Below the pieces are notes generated by a model, which was not told the DNA's origin, made no database searches, and saw nothing but the letters and a program-made list of their open reading frames with translations. Both the position numbers and the translations under genes were made by a program. Positions 27,226 to 36,826 of a stretch of DNA of 64,000 bases are shown piece after piece. Location of the stretch: positions 184,684-248,683 of the forward strand of contig NZ_JAPVLU010000006.1 of assembly GCF_027158205.1 (NCBI RefSeq). Reading direction: 5' to 3'. Within the stretch, counting starts at the first letter, position 1; each line of letters opens with the position of its first letter. Origin of the DNA: Streptomyces sp. H39-S7. GTDB taxonomy: Bacteria; Actinomycetota; Actinomycetes; Streptomycetales; Streptomycetaceae.

Positions 27226-28073
27226 CGGCGAGTGTCCTGTACGACGCCCCGGGACCCCGGACCCGGCTGCGCAACCGCCTCTACACGGTCATCGGCAGCC
27301 TCGCGCTGGCCGGACTGCTGGTCTACATTGCCCTGCGGCTCGAGTCCAAGGGCGAGTTCAAGTCCTACATGTGGGACCTGTTCCAGTACGCCGGGGTCCA
27401 GCAGCAGATCACGGACGGCGTGGTCGCCACCCTCAAGGCGTTCGCGCTGGCGGCGGTCTTCTCGCTCCTGCTGGCCACCGTGTTCGCCGCCGGGCGGCTC
27501 TCGGACCACGCTCCGGTCCGGATCGTCGCCTCGTCGGCCGTGGAGTTCTTCCGCGCACTGCCGCTGATCATCATGATCTACCTGCTGTGGGCGACCGTCT
27601 TCGAGCCCTTCTGGGCCCTGGTCATCGGCCTGACCCTCTACAACGGCTCGGTCCAGGCGGAGATCTTCCGCGCCGGCATCAACTCCGTGCCGAAGGGTCA
27701 GAGCGAGGCCGCCTACGCGCTGGGCATGCGCAAGACCCAGGTCATGCTGACCATCCTGGTCCCGCAGGCCGTACGGGCCATGCTGCCCAGCATCATCAGC
27801 CAGCTCGTGGTGACGCTGAAGGACACCTCGCTCGGGTACCTCATCGCCTACACCGAACTGCTGTACGTCGGCCGCATCCTGGCGGGCAACACTCCGACCC
27901 CCGGAAACTATCCGTACTTCCAGGTGCTGCTCGTCATCGGCGCGATCTACATCGCGATGTGCATGGCGCTGTCCGCCGTGGCCACGTGGGTCGAGAAGCG
28001 TGCCCGGCGCAGCCCGAAGGGCGCGCCGCCCCCCACACCCGAGGCCGAGGCCCTGGTCGCCACCGCGGAGTGA
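27222..28073 (+). CDS. gluD: Glutamate ABC transporter permease GluD
   Basis: The second permease subunit (283 aa) pairs with GluC. It is longer by a cytosolic N-terminus and an extra segment (LYTVIGSLALAGLLVYIAL), followed by about five more membrane spans. The EAA loop is visible as SEAAYALGMRKTQVMLTILV preceded by INSVPKGQ. The C-terminal tail is Arg- then Pro/Glu-rich and unconserved. ATG 27222 sits inside the gluC stop (four-base overlap). Last gene of gluABCD, followed by a terminator. Confidence 0.94.
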   Translation: MTASVLYDAPGPRTRLRNRLYTVIGSLALAGLLVYIALRLESKGEFKSYMWDLFQYAGVQQQITDGVVATLKAFALAAVFSLLLATVFAAGRLSDHAPVRIVASSAVEFFRALPLIIMIYLLWATVFEPFWALVIGLTLYNGSVQAEIFRAGINSVPKGQSEAAYALGMRKTQVMLTILVPQAVRAMLPSIISQLVVTLKDTSLGYLIAYTELLYVGRILAGNTPTPGNYPYFQVLLVIGAIYIAMCMALSAVATWVEKRARRSPKGAPPPTPEAEALVATAE

Positions 28074-28077
28074 CAGC

Positions 28078-28115
28078 GGCGCGGGAGGGGGCGCGGGCGT
28101 GCCCCCCTCCGCGCC
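28078..28115 (+). terminator. Terminator after gluD
   Basis: GGCGCGGGAGGGGGC and GCCCCCCTCCGCGCC pair around an eight-base loop with one or two mismatches, starting five bases after the gluD stop. This is the likely end of the gluABCD transcript. Confidence 0.65.
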
Positions 28116-28139
28116 ATCCGGGTTCCCGCGCGCTTGAAT

Positions 28140-28232
28140 TGACGGTGCGTCGGTGGTTTCCCGGTGGGTCACGGGAGAACCACCGGTCACTGAAGTGACG
28201 GTACGTCGGCTCGCGGAGTGACGGTGCGTCGG
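28140..28232 (+). repeat. Three direct repeats TGACGGTRCGTCGG upstream of the monooxygenase gene
   Basis: Copies lie at 28140-28153, 28196-28209 and 28219-28232; the first and third are identical over 14 bases and the second differs by one. Each copy is itself an imperfect inverted repeat, TGACG-N3-CGTCG. They end 95 bases before the GTG start of the monooxygenase gene, and a possible TTGACG -35 element follows at 28262-28267. The arrangement looks like a multi-site operator; the bound protein is unknown. Confidence 0.6.
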
Positions 28233-28326
28233 TTCGCACCGCGCCGACGTTCCGCCGTCACTTGACGCACGCACTCGCAGTGGATTGCATACGTATCGTG
28301 ACTGCACATCTTCCGGGGACCGCCCT

Positions 28327-30012
28327 GTGGACCCGGTGATCGTCGCGGGGGCGGGCCCCACGGGCCTCGCCCTCGCGCTCGCTCTGGCCAAACGCGGTGT
28401 CCCGACCATCGTCCTCGACGAAGCCGAGGGGCCGGCCGACGCCCGCGACGACCTGCGCCATCCACGGACCACCGTCCTGAGCGCCGACACCGCGGCACTG
28501 CTGGAACGGCTCGGCTACCCGCGGTTGTACGCGGACGGCACCGCCTGGGCCGGCTGGCGCACCCTGCGCCGGCGGCAGGAGGTGCTGCGCGTCGACTTCG
28601 GCCCGGGAACCGACGGGGAACCCCCGGAACCGTCCCCCGTGCACATCGCCCAGCACCGGCTGGAACGCGGTCTGCGCGAGGCGCTGCACGGCCACGGCCT
28701 CGTCCGGATCGTGACCGGCTCCCGCGTCGACGCGGTCGACGAGGACGCCACCGGCGTCACCGTCCACACCCGGGGCGCCGACCGCACCTGGTGGCGCGGC
28801 AGCTATCTGGTGGGCTGCGACGGGCCGCGCTCCACCGTCCGCAAGCTGCTCGCGGTGCGCTTCCCCGGGAAGACGGCCGTCGACCGGCACGCCGTCGCGG
28901 CGCTCCGCGTCGACCTCCCGGAACCCGGCGTGGCCCTGCTGCACCGCGATCCCCCCGGCCTCGGTGCCGGGCAGGAAGTGACGGGCCGCCCGCTGCCCGA
29001 CGGCCTGTGGCGGTTCGACTGGCTGCTGCCCGGCCGGGGTGAGGTGCTGACCTCCGACGAACTGGTGATCCGGGTCCGCGCGATACTGACCACGTGGTGC
29101 GGCAGCGTCGTGCCGTACGAGCTGGTCGGCTCGGCCGAGTACCCGGTGCACCAGCGGCTCGCCCGCCGCTGGCGGGTGGGCCGGACGTTCCTCGCCGGTG
29201 ACGCCGCCCACCTGATGGGCGCCCTGGGCGCCCAGAGTGTGGAAGAGGGCCTGCGGGACGCCGAGAACCTCTCCTGGAAGCTCGCGCTCGCCTGGCACGA
29301 CGGCGCGTCCGACACCTTGCTCGACAGCTATCAGGCCGAGCGGCGCGAAGCGGTCGGGGCCCGGCTGCGCGCCACCGACCAGGCCCTGCCGCTGGTTCGC
29401 GCCGGCGGTACCTGGAGCACGGTCCGCCACTCGCTGCTCTCCGGATCCGCCCGCGGGTACGCCGAGCTGCTGACCGACAGCCACCTCGGCCGGGGACCCG
29501 CCGCGTCCCCACCGGTCTACGGCCGCTCGCCGCTGGCGCTGCCCGCGCCGCGGCCGGGCGGGGGCGGCAGCGGCGGCGGCAAGACCGTCGGATCCCCGCT
29601 GGTCGCCACCTGCGCCACTCCCCCGGGCGGGCGGGTCGTCGACGTGCCGGTGACGGCGCTGGACGGCACGGTCGGCCGGCTGCGGGACCGGCTGGGCCAG
29701 AACCTGCTGGTGATACTGATCGCCCCGGGTACCGGTGTGTGGGACAGCCGGCACTGGCTGACGGCCGGTCTGATGCCGCGGCTCGCGTCGGCGGTCGCCG
29801 CACTTCCGATGCGCGCCGAGCTGCTGGTCGCCGAGGGCTACCCCGGCGCGACGGCGCACAGCGTGCTGCTGATCCGCCCGGACGGTCATCTGGTGACGGC
29901 CATGGTCGGCTGCCGCCCCGCCGAGCTGTACTCGTACGCGGACCTGGCCCGCGGCGGCCCCCCGCACCGGACCGCACCGCAGGAGGACCCGGTCAGCGGC
30001 CGGACGCCCTGA
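28327..30012 (+). CDS. FAD-dependent aromatic monooxygenase (polyketide-hydroxylase type)
   Basis: This 561 aa flavoprotein belongs to the PheA/TfdB-type group. FAD sites are visible: VIVAGAGPTGLALALALAKR at the N-terminus, the middle motif YLVGCDGPRSTVRKLL, and FLAGDAAHLMGALGAQSVEE near residue 295. A thioredoxin-like C-terminal domain (about 420-540) completes the usual layout. Such enzymes hydroxylate aromatic rings using NAD(P)H and oxygen, often in polyketide pathways, but no biosynthetic neighbours exist here. The start is GTG 28327 or possibly GTG 28336; an upstream in-frame ATG overlaps the likely promoter. It stands alone between gluD and recX. Confidence 0.9.
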   Translation: MDPVIVAGAGPTGLALALALAKRGVPTIVLDEAEGPADARDDLRHPRTTVLSADTAALLERLGYPRLYADGTAWAGWRTLRRRQEVLRVDFGPGTDGEPPEPSPVHIAQHRLERGLREALHGHGLVRIVTGSRVDAVDEDATGVTVHTRGADRTWWRGSYLVGCDGPRSTVRKLLAVRFPGKTAVDRHAVAALRVDLPEPGVALLHRDPPGLGAGQEVTGRPLPDGLWRFDWLLPGRGEVLTSDELVIRVRAILTTWCGSVVPYELVGSAEYPVHQRLARRWRVGRTFLAGDAAHLMGALGAQSVEEGLRDAENLSWKLALAWHDGASDTLLDSYQAERREAVGARLRATDQALPLVRAGGTWSTVRHSLLSGSARGYAELLTDSHLGRGPAASPPVYGRSPLALPAPRPGGGGSGGGKTVGSPLVATCATPPGGRVVDVPVTALDGTVGRLRDRLGQNLLVILIAPGTGVWDSRHWLTAGLMPRLASAVAALPMRAELLVAEGYPGATAHSVLLIRPDGHLVTAMVGCRPAELYSYADLARGGPPHRTAPQEDPVSGRTP

Positions 30013-30096
30013 CGTTTCGCTGCGGCGGCCGCCCGTCCCCGGGCGGAGGGCAGCGGCCGGGCCCTGCGGGACCCACGGCGTCCTCCGGGAGGGCCG

Positions 30097-30666
30097 TCAC
30101 CCCAGCGGGTGGTACTCCAGGACGTCCGGTTCCTCCTGGCCCTCTTCCTCCAGGGCCCTTCGGACCACCCGGATGGCCAGGCCCTCCGGGTAGCCCTTGC
30201 GGGCGAGCATGCCCGCGAGACGGCGCAGCCGCTTGTCGCGTTCCAGCCCGCGGGTGGTCCGCAGTTTGCGGTCCACCAGCTCGCGGGCCCGCTCCTCCTC
30301 CTGGTCGGAGTCGAGCTGGGCCACCGCCTCGGTGACCAGCTCCGCGTCCACCCCGCGGGTCTGGAGCTCCCTCGCCAGCGCCCGCCGGGCGAGGCCCCGC
30401 CCGCGGTGCCGGGACTCCACCCAGGCGTTGGCGAACGCCTGGTCGTCGATCAGGCCGGCTTCCTGGAACCGCTCCAGCAACTGCTCCGCCACGTCGTCCG
30501 GGATCTCCCGCTTGCGCATCGCGTCGGCGAGCTGCTTGCGCGTGCGGGGGTTCCCGGTGAGCAGGCGCAGGCACAGCGCCCGTGCCTGCTCCTCCGGGCT
30601 GAGCGGCGGCTCTTTCGAGGCCCTCGACTCGGAAGAGCCGCCGCGATCGGGGTACCGACTCGCCAT
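30097..30666 (-). CDS. recX: RecA regulator RecX
   Basis: RecX binds RecA filaments and limits their activity. The 189 aa protein consists of three-helix repeats typical of the family (LTGNPRTRKQLADAMRKREI, then LIDDQAFANAWVESRHRGRG, then RRLAGMLARKGYPEG). ATG 30666 is four bases past the recA stop, so recA-recX form an operon, as in most actinobacteria. Transcription of recX is probably by readthrough from recA. Confidence 0.94.
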   Translation of the reverse strand: MASRYPDRGGSSESRASKEPPLSPEEQARALCLRLLTGNPRTRKQLADAMRKREIPDDVAEQLLERFQEAGLIDDQAFANAWVESRHRGRGLARRALARELQTRGVDAELVTEAVAQLDSDQEEERARELVDRKLRTTRGLERDKRLRRLAGMLARKGYPEGLAIRVVRRALEEEGQEEPDVLEYHPLG

Positions 30667-30670
30667 GGCC

Positions 30671-31792
<1,122 letters not shown>

Positions 31793-31920
31793 GGGCTCCA
31801 CCCGGGATGTTTGAGTCGATCGCTTCACGTCCATGACGCTAGTCCCTGCCACTGACAATGTGCCTGGACGTCGCTCCGAGCTGTGGAAAACCTCCGTGGA
31901 CAACCGGCCCGGACCACCCA

Positions 31921-31949
31921 TGAGAATGGATGTTCGATTTGCGTGTCAA
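31921..31949 (-). promoter_or_regulatory. LexA (SOS) box and -35 element of recA
   Basis: On the minus strand the sequence TCGAACATCCATTCT (31923-31937) contains GAAC-N4-ATTC, matching the actinobacterial LexA box TCGAAC-N4-GTTCGA with one weaker half. A perfect TTGACA -35 element (minus strand, 31949-31944) lies just upstream, so LexA would sit in the spacer/-10 region and block recA until DNA damage. The same GAACATCCATTC box is recalled from other Streptomyces recA promoters. Confidence 0.75.
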
Positions 31950-31985
31950 GCGACACGCGGAGCCTGCGGGGCACTGTCTTCTCCG

Positions 31986-33131
31986 TCACGTGCGGTGCCG
32001 TCTCCGCAGCCAGGGCCGCCGCCGCGGGCCGTGTGCCCGGGGATCCGTCACCGCGTACCGCTTCACGTACGCCCCGAAGAACCCCTGCAGCGTCGCCGTC
32101 ACCGGGATGGCGACCAGCGCGCCCACCGCCCCCAGCAGCGCGGTGCCGGCGATGACCGACCCGAAGGCGACGGCCGGGTGGATGTCCACGGTCTTCGCCG
32201 TGATCCGCGGCTGCAGCACGTAGTTCTCGAACTGCTGGTAGACCACGACGAAGCCCAGCACCCACACCGCGTCCCACGGATCCTCGGTGAACGCGATGAG
32301 CATCGGCAGCGCGCCCGCGAGATACGTCCCGACCGTGGGCACGAACTGCGACACCACCCCCACCCACACCGCCAGCGCCGGCGCGTACGGCACACCCAGT
32401 ACCTGCAGCAGGACGTAGTGCGCGACACCCGACACCAGCGCCATCAGCGCCCGCGAGTAGATGTACCCGCCCGTCTTGGCGACCGCGATCTCCCAGGCCC
32501 GCAGCACCTCGGCCTGCCGCGCCGGCGGCAGCACCGAGCACAGCCCCCGGCGCAGCCGCGGGCCGTCGGCCGCGAAGTAGAACGCGAACAGCACCACGGT
32601 GAAGAGCTGGAAGACGATCCCGAGGACCGTGGCCGAGAGCCCCCACACATTGCCCGCGCTGTTCTGCAGGTAGTTGCGCACCCAATCGGAGTGCAGGACG
32701 TTGTCCTGCAGCGTCCCGACGTCCAGCTTCGTGTGGAACGTCCGGTTGATCCACACCACAACGTCGTCCACGTACTGCGGGAAGTTCTGGCCGATCATGG
32801 TGATCTGGTCCACCAGCAGCGAGCCGAGCGCCACCACGAATACCCCGACCGCAACGCACGCCCCCAGCAGGACCAGGCCGGTGGCCACCCCGCGCCGCAC
32901 CCCGCGCGCCGCCATCCAGTCCACCGCCGGCTCGATGGCCAGCGCGCCGAAGAACGCGATCAGGATGTTGATCAGCAGCCCGGTGACCTGGTGGAACGCC
33001 CAGCCTGCCAGCTGGAAGCAGCCCACCAGCACCAGCGCGAGCGTCAAAGCGCGTGGCAGCCACGCCGGCATCCGCTCACGTGGAGCCGACGGTCCCTCTT
33101 CCTGGACGGTGCTTTCGCCGGTTCCTGACAC
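31986..33131 (-). CDS. AI-2E-family transporter (UPF0118/PerM)
   Basis: A 381 aa polytopic membrane protein with about seven predicted spans and the PerM family layout: paired helices at the N-terminus (ALTLALVLVGCFQLAGW, LLINILIAFFGALAIEP), a large central loop with VDQITMIGQNFPQYVD, and a C-terminal block containing GVVSQFVPTVGTYLAGALP and LQPRITAKTVDIHP. Members have been linked to autoinducer-2 export or sodium/proton exchange; the real substrate here is unknown. The start is unclear: GTG 33131 is chosen, a TTG at 33173 is the longest option but has no usable site. The Arg-rich C-terminus is probably cytosolic. It lies just upstream of recA on the same strand. Confidence 0.85.
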   Translation of the reverse strand: MSGTGESTVQEEGPSAPRERMPAWLPRALTLALVLVGCFQLAGWAFHQVTGLLINILIAFFGALAIEPAVDWMAARGVRRGVATGLVLLGACVAVGVFVVALGSLLVDQITMIGQNFPQYVDDVVVWINRTFHTKLDVGTLQDNVLHSDWVRNYLQNSAGNVWGLSATVLGIVFQLFTVVLFAFYFAADGPRLRRGLCSVLPPARQAEVLRAWEIAVAKTGGYIYSRALMALVSGVAHYVLLQVLGVPYAPALAVWVGVVSQFVPTVGTYLAGALPMLIAFTEDPWDAVWVLGFVVVYQQFENYVLQPRITAKTVDIHPAVAFGSVIAGTALLGAVGALVAIPVTATLQGFFGAYVKRYAVTDPRAHGPRRRPWLRRRHRT

Positions 33132-33185
33132 GAACCCCAGTCTGGACGCGCGGACCGAAAAGTCCGGGACCAACCCTCCGCGGGC

Positions 33186-33380
33186 TCATCTCCGTCCGGC
33201 CGGCACATCCATCGCCGTACAGACCGCCCGCCACACGTCCCTGGCCTCCCACCCCGAGTCCAGCGCCTCCCACACCGTGCGCCCGCCCAGCTCCGCCATC
33301 ACATGATCCCGGGCGAACGAGTCCGCGTACCCCTCCCCGAACTGCGCCCGCATCCGCTCCCAGAACACCGTCAACTTCAT
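33186..33380 (-). CDS. DUF3046 family protein
   Basis: A 64-residue protein matching DUF3046, a small actinobacterial family found beside recA: MKLTVFWERMRAQFGEGYAD, then SFARDHVMAELGGRTV and EALDSGWEARDVWRAVC. The whole gene is the domain. ATG 33380 is the conserved start. It precedes the AI-2E gene on the same strand, probably in one transcript. Function is unknown. Confidence 0.85.
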   Translation of the reverse strand: MKLTVFWERMRAQFGEGYADSFARDHVMAELGGRTVWEALDSGWEARDVWRAVCTAMDVPAGRR

Positions 33381-33503
33381 GCGCCCAGTATCCCGCGACG
33401 CGCGTGGCGCGAAGTGGTCCGGGTGGGTCGGGGCGAGGTGCGGGGGGCCTGTGGGGGTGCTGCAATGGCCGCGGGGGCGCCGAGGCTCGTTGGAGGAGAG
33501 GTG

Positions 33504-34067
33504 ATGGGCGAGATGCCCAGCACGCGGCAGCGCCGGCGGGTCCTGGCGGGGTGTCTGCTCCGCTCGGCGGCCTCGGCCGCGCTCCTCACCTGGCTGTACT
33601 ACCTGGTCCCGCTCGACCGCGAACTCGGCGCCACCACCGCGGCTCTGCTCGTCCTGGCCCTGGTCGCCTTCGGCTGCCTGGTCGCCCGCCAGGTCACCGC
33701 CGTCACCCATGCGGCGTATCCGGGGCTGCGCGCCATCGAGGTGCTGGCCACCGCCGTGCCGCTGTTCCTGCTGCTGTTCTCCTCGGCGTACTTCCTGATC
33801 GCCAGGGACCGGCCGTCCTCGTTCTCGGAACCACTGACCCGGACCGACGCGCTCTACTTCACCGTCACGGTGTTCGCGACCGTGGGGTTCGGGGACATCG
33901 TGCCCGTCAGCCGGCTCGGCCGGGTGCTGACCACGCTGCAGATGATCGCCGACCTGATCCTGGTGGGCGTGATCGCGAAGGTCCTCTTCGGCGCGGTCCG
34001 GATCGGGCGGCGACGGCGGGACACGGCAGCGGATCCCCTGACGGAACTCCCGGAGGACGGCCCATGA
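33504..34067 (+). CDS. Two-pore-helix potassium channel protein
   Basis: A 187 aa ion channel subunit. Two N-terminal membrane helices (SAASAALLTWLYYLVPL, AALLVLALVAFGCLVA) precede a pore module: helix VLATAVPLFLLLFSSAYFLI, pore loop with the K+ selectivity filter ATVGFGDIVP at about residue 125, and the final helix QMIADLILVGVIAKVLF. TVGFGD rather than TVGYGD is common in bacteria. ATG 33504 has GGAGGAG upstream; a GTG three bases before is an alternative. Its stop overlaps the ClC gene start (ATGA), so channel and chloride carrier should be made together. Confidence 0.88.
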   Translation: MGEMPSTRQRRRVLAGCLLRSAASAALLTWLYYLVPLDRELGATTAALLVLALVAFGCLVARQVTAVTHAAYPGLRAIEVLATAVPLFLLLFSSAYFLIARDRPSSFSEPLTRTDALYFTVTVFATVGFGDIVPVSRLGRVLTTLQMIADLILVGVIAKVLFGAVRIGRRRRDTAADPLTELPEDGP

Positions 34068-35443
34068 CGGAAGCGGAACCCCGGCCGGACGGATCCGCGG
34101 ACGGCGGTACGCAGCTGGAGGAGCCGGACCTGCTACGGGCCATGCTCCTGACGCCGGGCTACCTCAGGATGCTCATCCTGTGTGCGCTCATCGGCATCCC
34201 GGTCTCCCTTGCCGCGTTCTGGTTCCTCGTCGGGATGCACCAGCTGGGCCATGTGCTGTGGGCCGACATCCCGCATCACTGGGGCTGGGACACCCCACCG
34301 TGGTGGTGGCCGCTGCCCCTCCTCGCCATCGCCGGCGTCTGCGTCGGCCTGATCGCCAGGCATCTGCCCGGTGCGGGCGGCCACGTCCCCGCCTCCGGCC
34401 TGCACGTCGGAGGTGCCGCGCCCAGCGCGCTGCCCGGTGTGCTGCTCGCCGCCGCGGCGAGCCTGCCGTTCGGCGCGGTCCTGGGCCCCGAAGCGCCGCT
34501 GATCGCGCTCGGCAGCGGCCTGGCGCTGGTCTTCCGGAGCCTCGTCCGCGGCGCGGCGACACCGCAGAGCACGGCCCTCATCGCGGCGGCCGGGGCGGCC
34601 GCGGCCATTGCCGCCATCTTCGGCAACCCGCTGATCGCGGCCGTGCTGCTCATCGAGGTGGCGGGGGTCGGGGGGCCGCAGCTTTTCGCCGTGATGCTGC
34701 CCGCCCTGCTGTCCAGCGGGGTGGGGGCCCTGGTGTTCACCGGATTCGGCCGGTGGACCGGGCTGGAGACCGGCAGCCTGGCGCTGAAACTGCCCACCCC
34801 CTTCCCACGGCTGGACGCATCGGACGTCCTCTGGTCGCTGCCCATGGCCGTGCTCGTCGGCGTCTTCGTGCACCTGGTGCTGGGCGTGGGCCGGCTGACC
34901 GCGGCGTTCGTCTCCGCACGGGTGCTCCCCCGGACGGTGCTCTGCGCGCTCGCCGCTGCGGGATGCGCCTGCCTGTACGCGCTCCTCACCGGCCGCGCGC
35001 CCGACGAGGTCGCCTCGTCGGGGCAGGAAACGCTGAGCGTGATGGCGACCGATCCGCACATCTGGGGGATCGGGGCGCTCGTCGCCGTCCTGCTGTTCAA
35101 AGGCGCCGCGTACGCGCTGTGCCTGGGCAGCCTGCGCGGCGGGCCCATCTTTCCCGCGCTCTTCCTGGGTGCCGCCGCAGGCGTCCTGTTCTCACCCCTT
35201 CCCGGCCTGGGGTTCGTGCCCGCCCTCGCGGCGGGGATGGCTGCCTCGGCGGCGAGCGCCCTGCGGCTGCCGGTCAGCAGTGTGGTCCTCGTGAGCCTGC
35301 TCCTCGGCAGCTCCGCCATGATGCCCGTCGTGATCCTGGCGGCCGTCGTCGCCTTCGTCACCACCGAACTGCTGCCCGCCTGGCCCCGCAACCCGGCGGA
35401 CGCGCCCGCCGGAACGGAGCACAGCCCCGCGAAGGCCCCGTAG
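34064..35443 (+). CDS. ClC-family chloride channel/transporter
   Basis: This 459 aa protein has about ten to twelve hydrophobic helices of the ClC fold. Signature regions are altered but recognisable: the ion-pathway motif usually GREGP is GPEAPLIALG, keeping the gating glutamate; the GSGIP-like loop reads PASGLHVGG; and the third motif GxFxP reads RGGPIFPALFLGAAAG. The divergence suggests the non-canonical actinobacterial ClC branch. No C-terminal CBS domains are present. It overlaps the upstream K+ channel gene by four bases, which indicates a joint role, perhaps charge-balanced ion flux in pH or osmotic stress. Confidence 0.88.
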   Translation: MTEAEPRPDGSADGGTQLEEPDLLRAMLLTPGYLRMLILCALIGIPVSLAAFWFLVGMHQLGHVLWADIPHHWGWDTPPWWWPLPLLAIAGVCVGLIARHLPGAGGHVPASGLHVGGAAPSALPGVLLAAAASLPFGAVLGPEAPLIALGSGLALVFRSLVRGAATPQSTALIAAAGAAAAIAAIFGNPLIAAVLLIEVAGVGGPQLFAVMLPALLSSGVGALVFTGFGRWTGLETGSLALKLPTPFPRLDASDVLWSLPMAVLVGVFVHLVLGVGRLTAAFVSARVLPRTVLCALAAAGCACLYALLTGRAPDEVASSGQETLSVMATDPHIWGIGALVAVLLFKGAAYALCLGSLRGGPIFPALFLGAAAGVLFSPLPGLGFVPALAAGMAASAASALRLPVSSVVLVSLLLGSSAMMPVVILAAVVAFVTTELLPAWPRNPADAPAGTEHSPAKAP

Positions 35444-35572
35444 GTCTTTGTCAGGTGGTGCCGTCAACTTCGGGGCACGGGAATCCCGCGCACGGGGGCC
35501 CTGTGTCGCACGGGCGGGTGCTCCCTTGTGACAGGCGTATGCAGTGCGGGGAAGGCGCCCTACTGTGCGGGC

Positions 35573-36487
35573 ATGCCAGGAACTCCCCTCGCGCGCGCCG
35601 AGCACTTCGTGTGGCTGACCGCGCGCGTGCTCGAACAGCGCAGGTTCACGTACTACTTCCTCGACGACTCGGACGCGGCGGTCGAGGCGGTCGAGACCGC
35701 GCTGAACGCGTACCGCAATGACGACGGCGGCTTCGGGCACGCCCTGGAGCCGGATCTGCGGGGCCCGGTGAGCCAGCCGCTGCACACGGCGCACGCGCTG
35801 CGCGTGCTCGACGGGATCGGGCGGTGCGGGGGGCAGCGCGCGGAGCGGGTGTGCCGGTACCTGACGGAGGTCTCGACCGTGGAGGGGGCGCTGCCGGCCG
35901 TGCATCCGTCGCTGCGGGGCTACCCGGCGGCACCGTGGATCCCGGTGGCCGAGGCACCGCAGGGCGCCTTGCTGGCGACGGGCCCGGTGGTGGGCGTCCT
36001 GCACGCCAACGAGGTGTGGCACGCGTGGCTGTTCCGGGCCACGGACTTCTGCTGGGCCGCGATCGAGGCTCTGGACGCGACGCATCCGTACGAGGTCCAG
36101 GCGGCGATGGCGTTCCTGGACGCCGTCCCGGACCGGGCACGGGCGCGGGACGCGGCCCACCGCCTGGGGAAGGCGGTGCGCGACCAGCAGCTGGTGGTGC
36201 TGGATCCGGACCGCGCGGACGGCTGCCCGCTGCCCCCCGGATACGCGCCGGGCGAGTACCACTTCGCGTACGACTACGCGCGCGGCCCCGAGTCGCTGGC
36301 CCGGCAGTGGTTCAGCGACGAAGAGCTGGAACGGTCACTGGACTTCCTGGCGGCGGAGCAGGGCGACGACGGCGGCTGGCCGATGCGCTGGCGCGGGTGG
36401 GCGCCGGGCACCCGGCTGGAGTGGCGGCCGATCCTCACCATCGAGGCGCTGCGGACGCTGCGCGCCTACGGGCGCCCGATCATCTGA
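35573..36487 (+). CDS. Prenyltransferase/squalene-cyclase-repeat-like protein of unknown function
   Basis: The 304 aa product begins with the pattern RAEHFVWLTARVLEQRRF and has alpha/alpha-toroid repeats like those of terpene cyclases and prenyltransferases: LNAYRNDDGGFGHALEP near residue 45 and FLAAEQGDDGGWPMRW near the end. The DDGG(F/W) stretches are the repeat hallmark (QW-like). No catalytic DxDD motif is visible, so cyclase activity is unlikely. ATG 35573 has a weak site. It stands alone between clc and azlD. Widely found in Streptomyces; role not known. Confidence 0.75.
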   Translation: MPGTPLARAEHFVWLTARVLEQRRFTYYFLDDSDAAVEAVETALNAYRNDDGGFGHALEPDLRGPVSQPLHTAHALRVLDGIGRCGGQRAERVCRYLTEVSTVEGALPAVHPSLRGYPAAPWIPVAEAPQGALLATGPVVGVLHANEVWHAWLFRATDFCWAAIEALDATHPYEVQAAMAFLDAVPDRARARDAAHRLGKAVRDQQLVVLDPDRADGCPLPPGYAPGEYHFAYDYARGPESLARQWFSDEELERSLDFLAAEQGDDGGWPMRWRGWAPGTRLEWRPILTIEALRTLRAYGRPII

Positions 36488-36514
36488 CCCGCCGCGTCCC
36501 GGCCGACCGACCGG

Positions 36515-36826
36515 TCAGCCGGTCAGCGCCCGGACGGCGGCGGTCACCAGGACCGCCGCGCCGATGACGACCAGGAACGGCGCGCGCAGCAGCAGCGCCA
36601 CCGCGGCGGCGGCGAGCCCGGCGGCGCGGGCGTCGACGACGAGTTCCAGTTCGCTGGTGCTGAACGTCTGCAGCGCGGTGAGAGCGGCCAGCAGGGCGAG
36701 CGGGACGAGGGCGGCGAGCCGCCTCACCAGCGGCCGCTCCAGGATCCCGGCGGGCACGGAGAGGCCGAGCAGTTTCACGGCGTAGCAGCCGAAGGCGGTC
36801 ACGCCGATGGCGATCCAGGTGGTCAT
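36515..36826 (-). CDS. azlD: AzlD-type branched-chain amino acid exporter small subunit
   Basis: A 103 aa membrane protein with about three to four spans (WIAIGVTAFGCYAVKLLGLS, LVPLALLAALTALQTF, AAAVALLLRAPFLVVIGAAV). AzlD pairs with AzlC to export branched-chain amino acids and analogues. Its ATG overlaps the azlC stop by four bases, so the subunits are made together. Confidence 0.9.
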   Translation of the reverse strand: MTTWIAIGVTAFGCYAVKLLGLSVPAGILERPLVRRLAALVPLALLAALTALQTFSTSELELVVDARAAGLAAAAVALLLRAPFLVVIGAAVLVTAAVRALTG

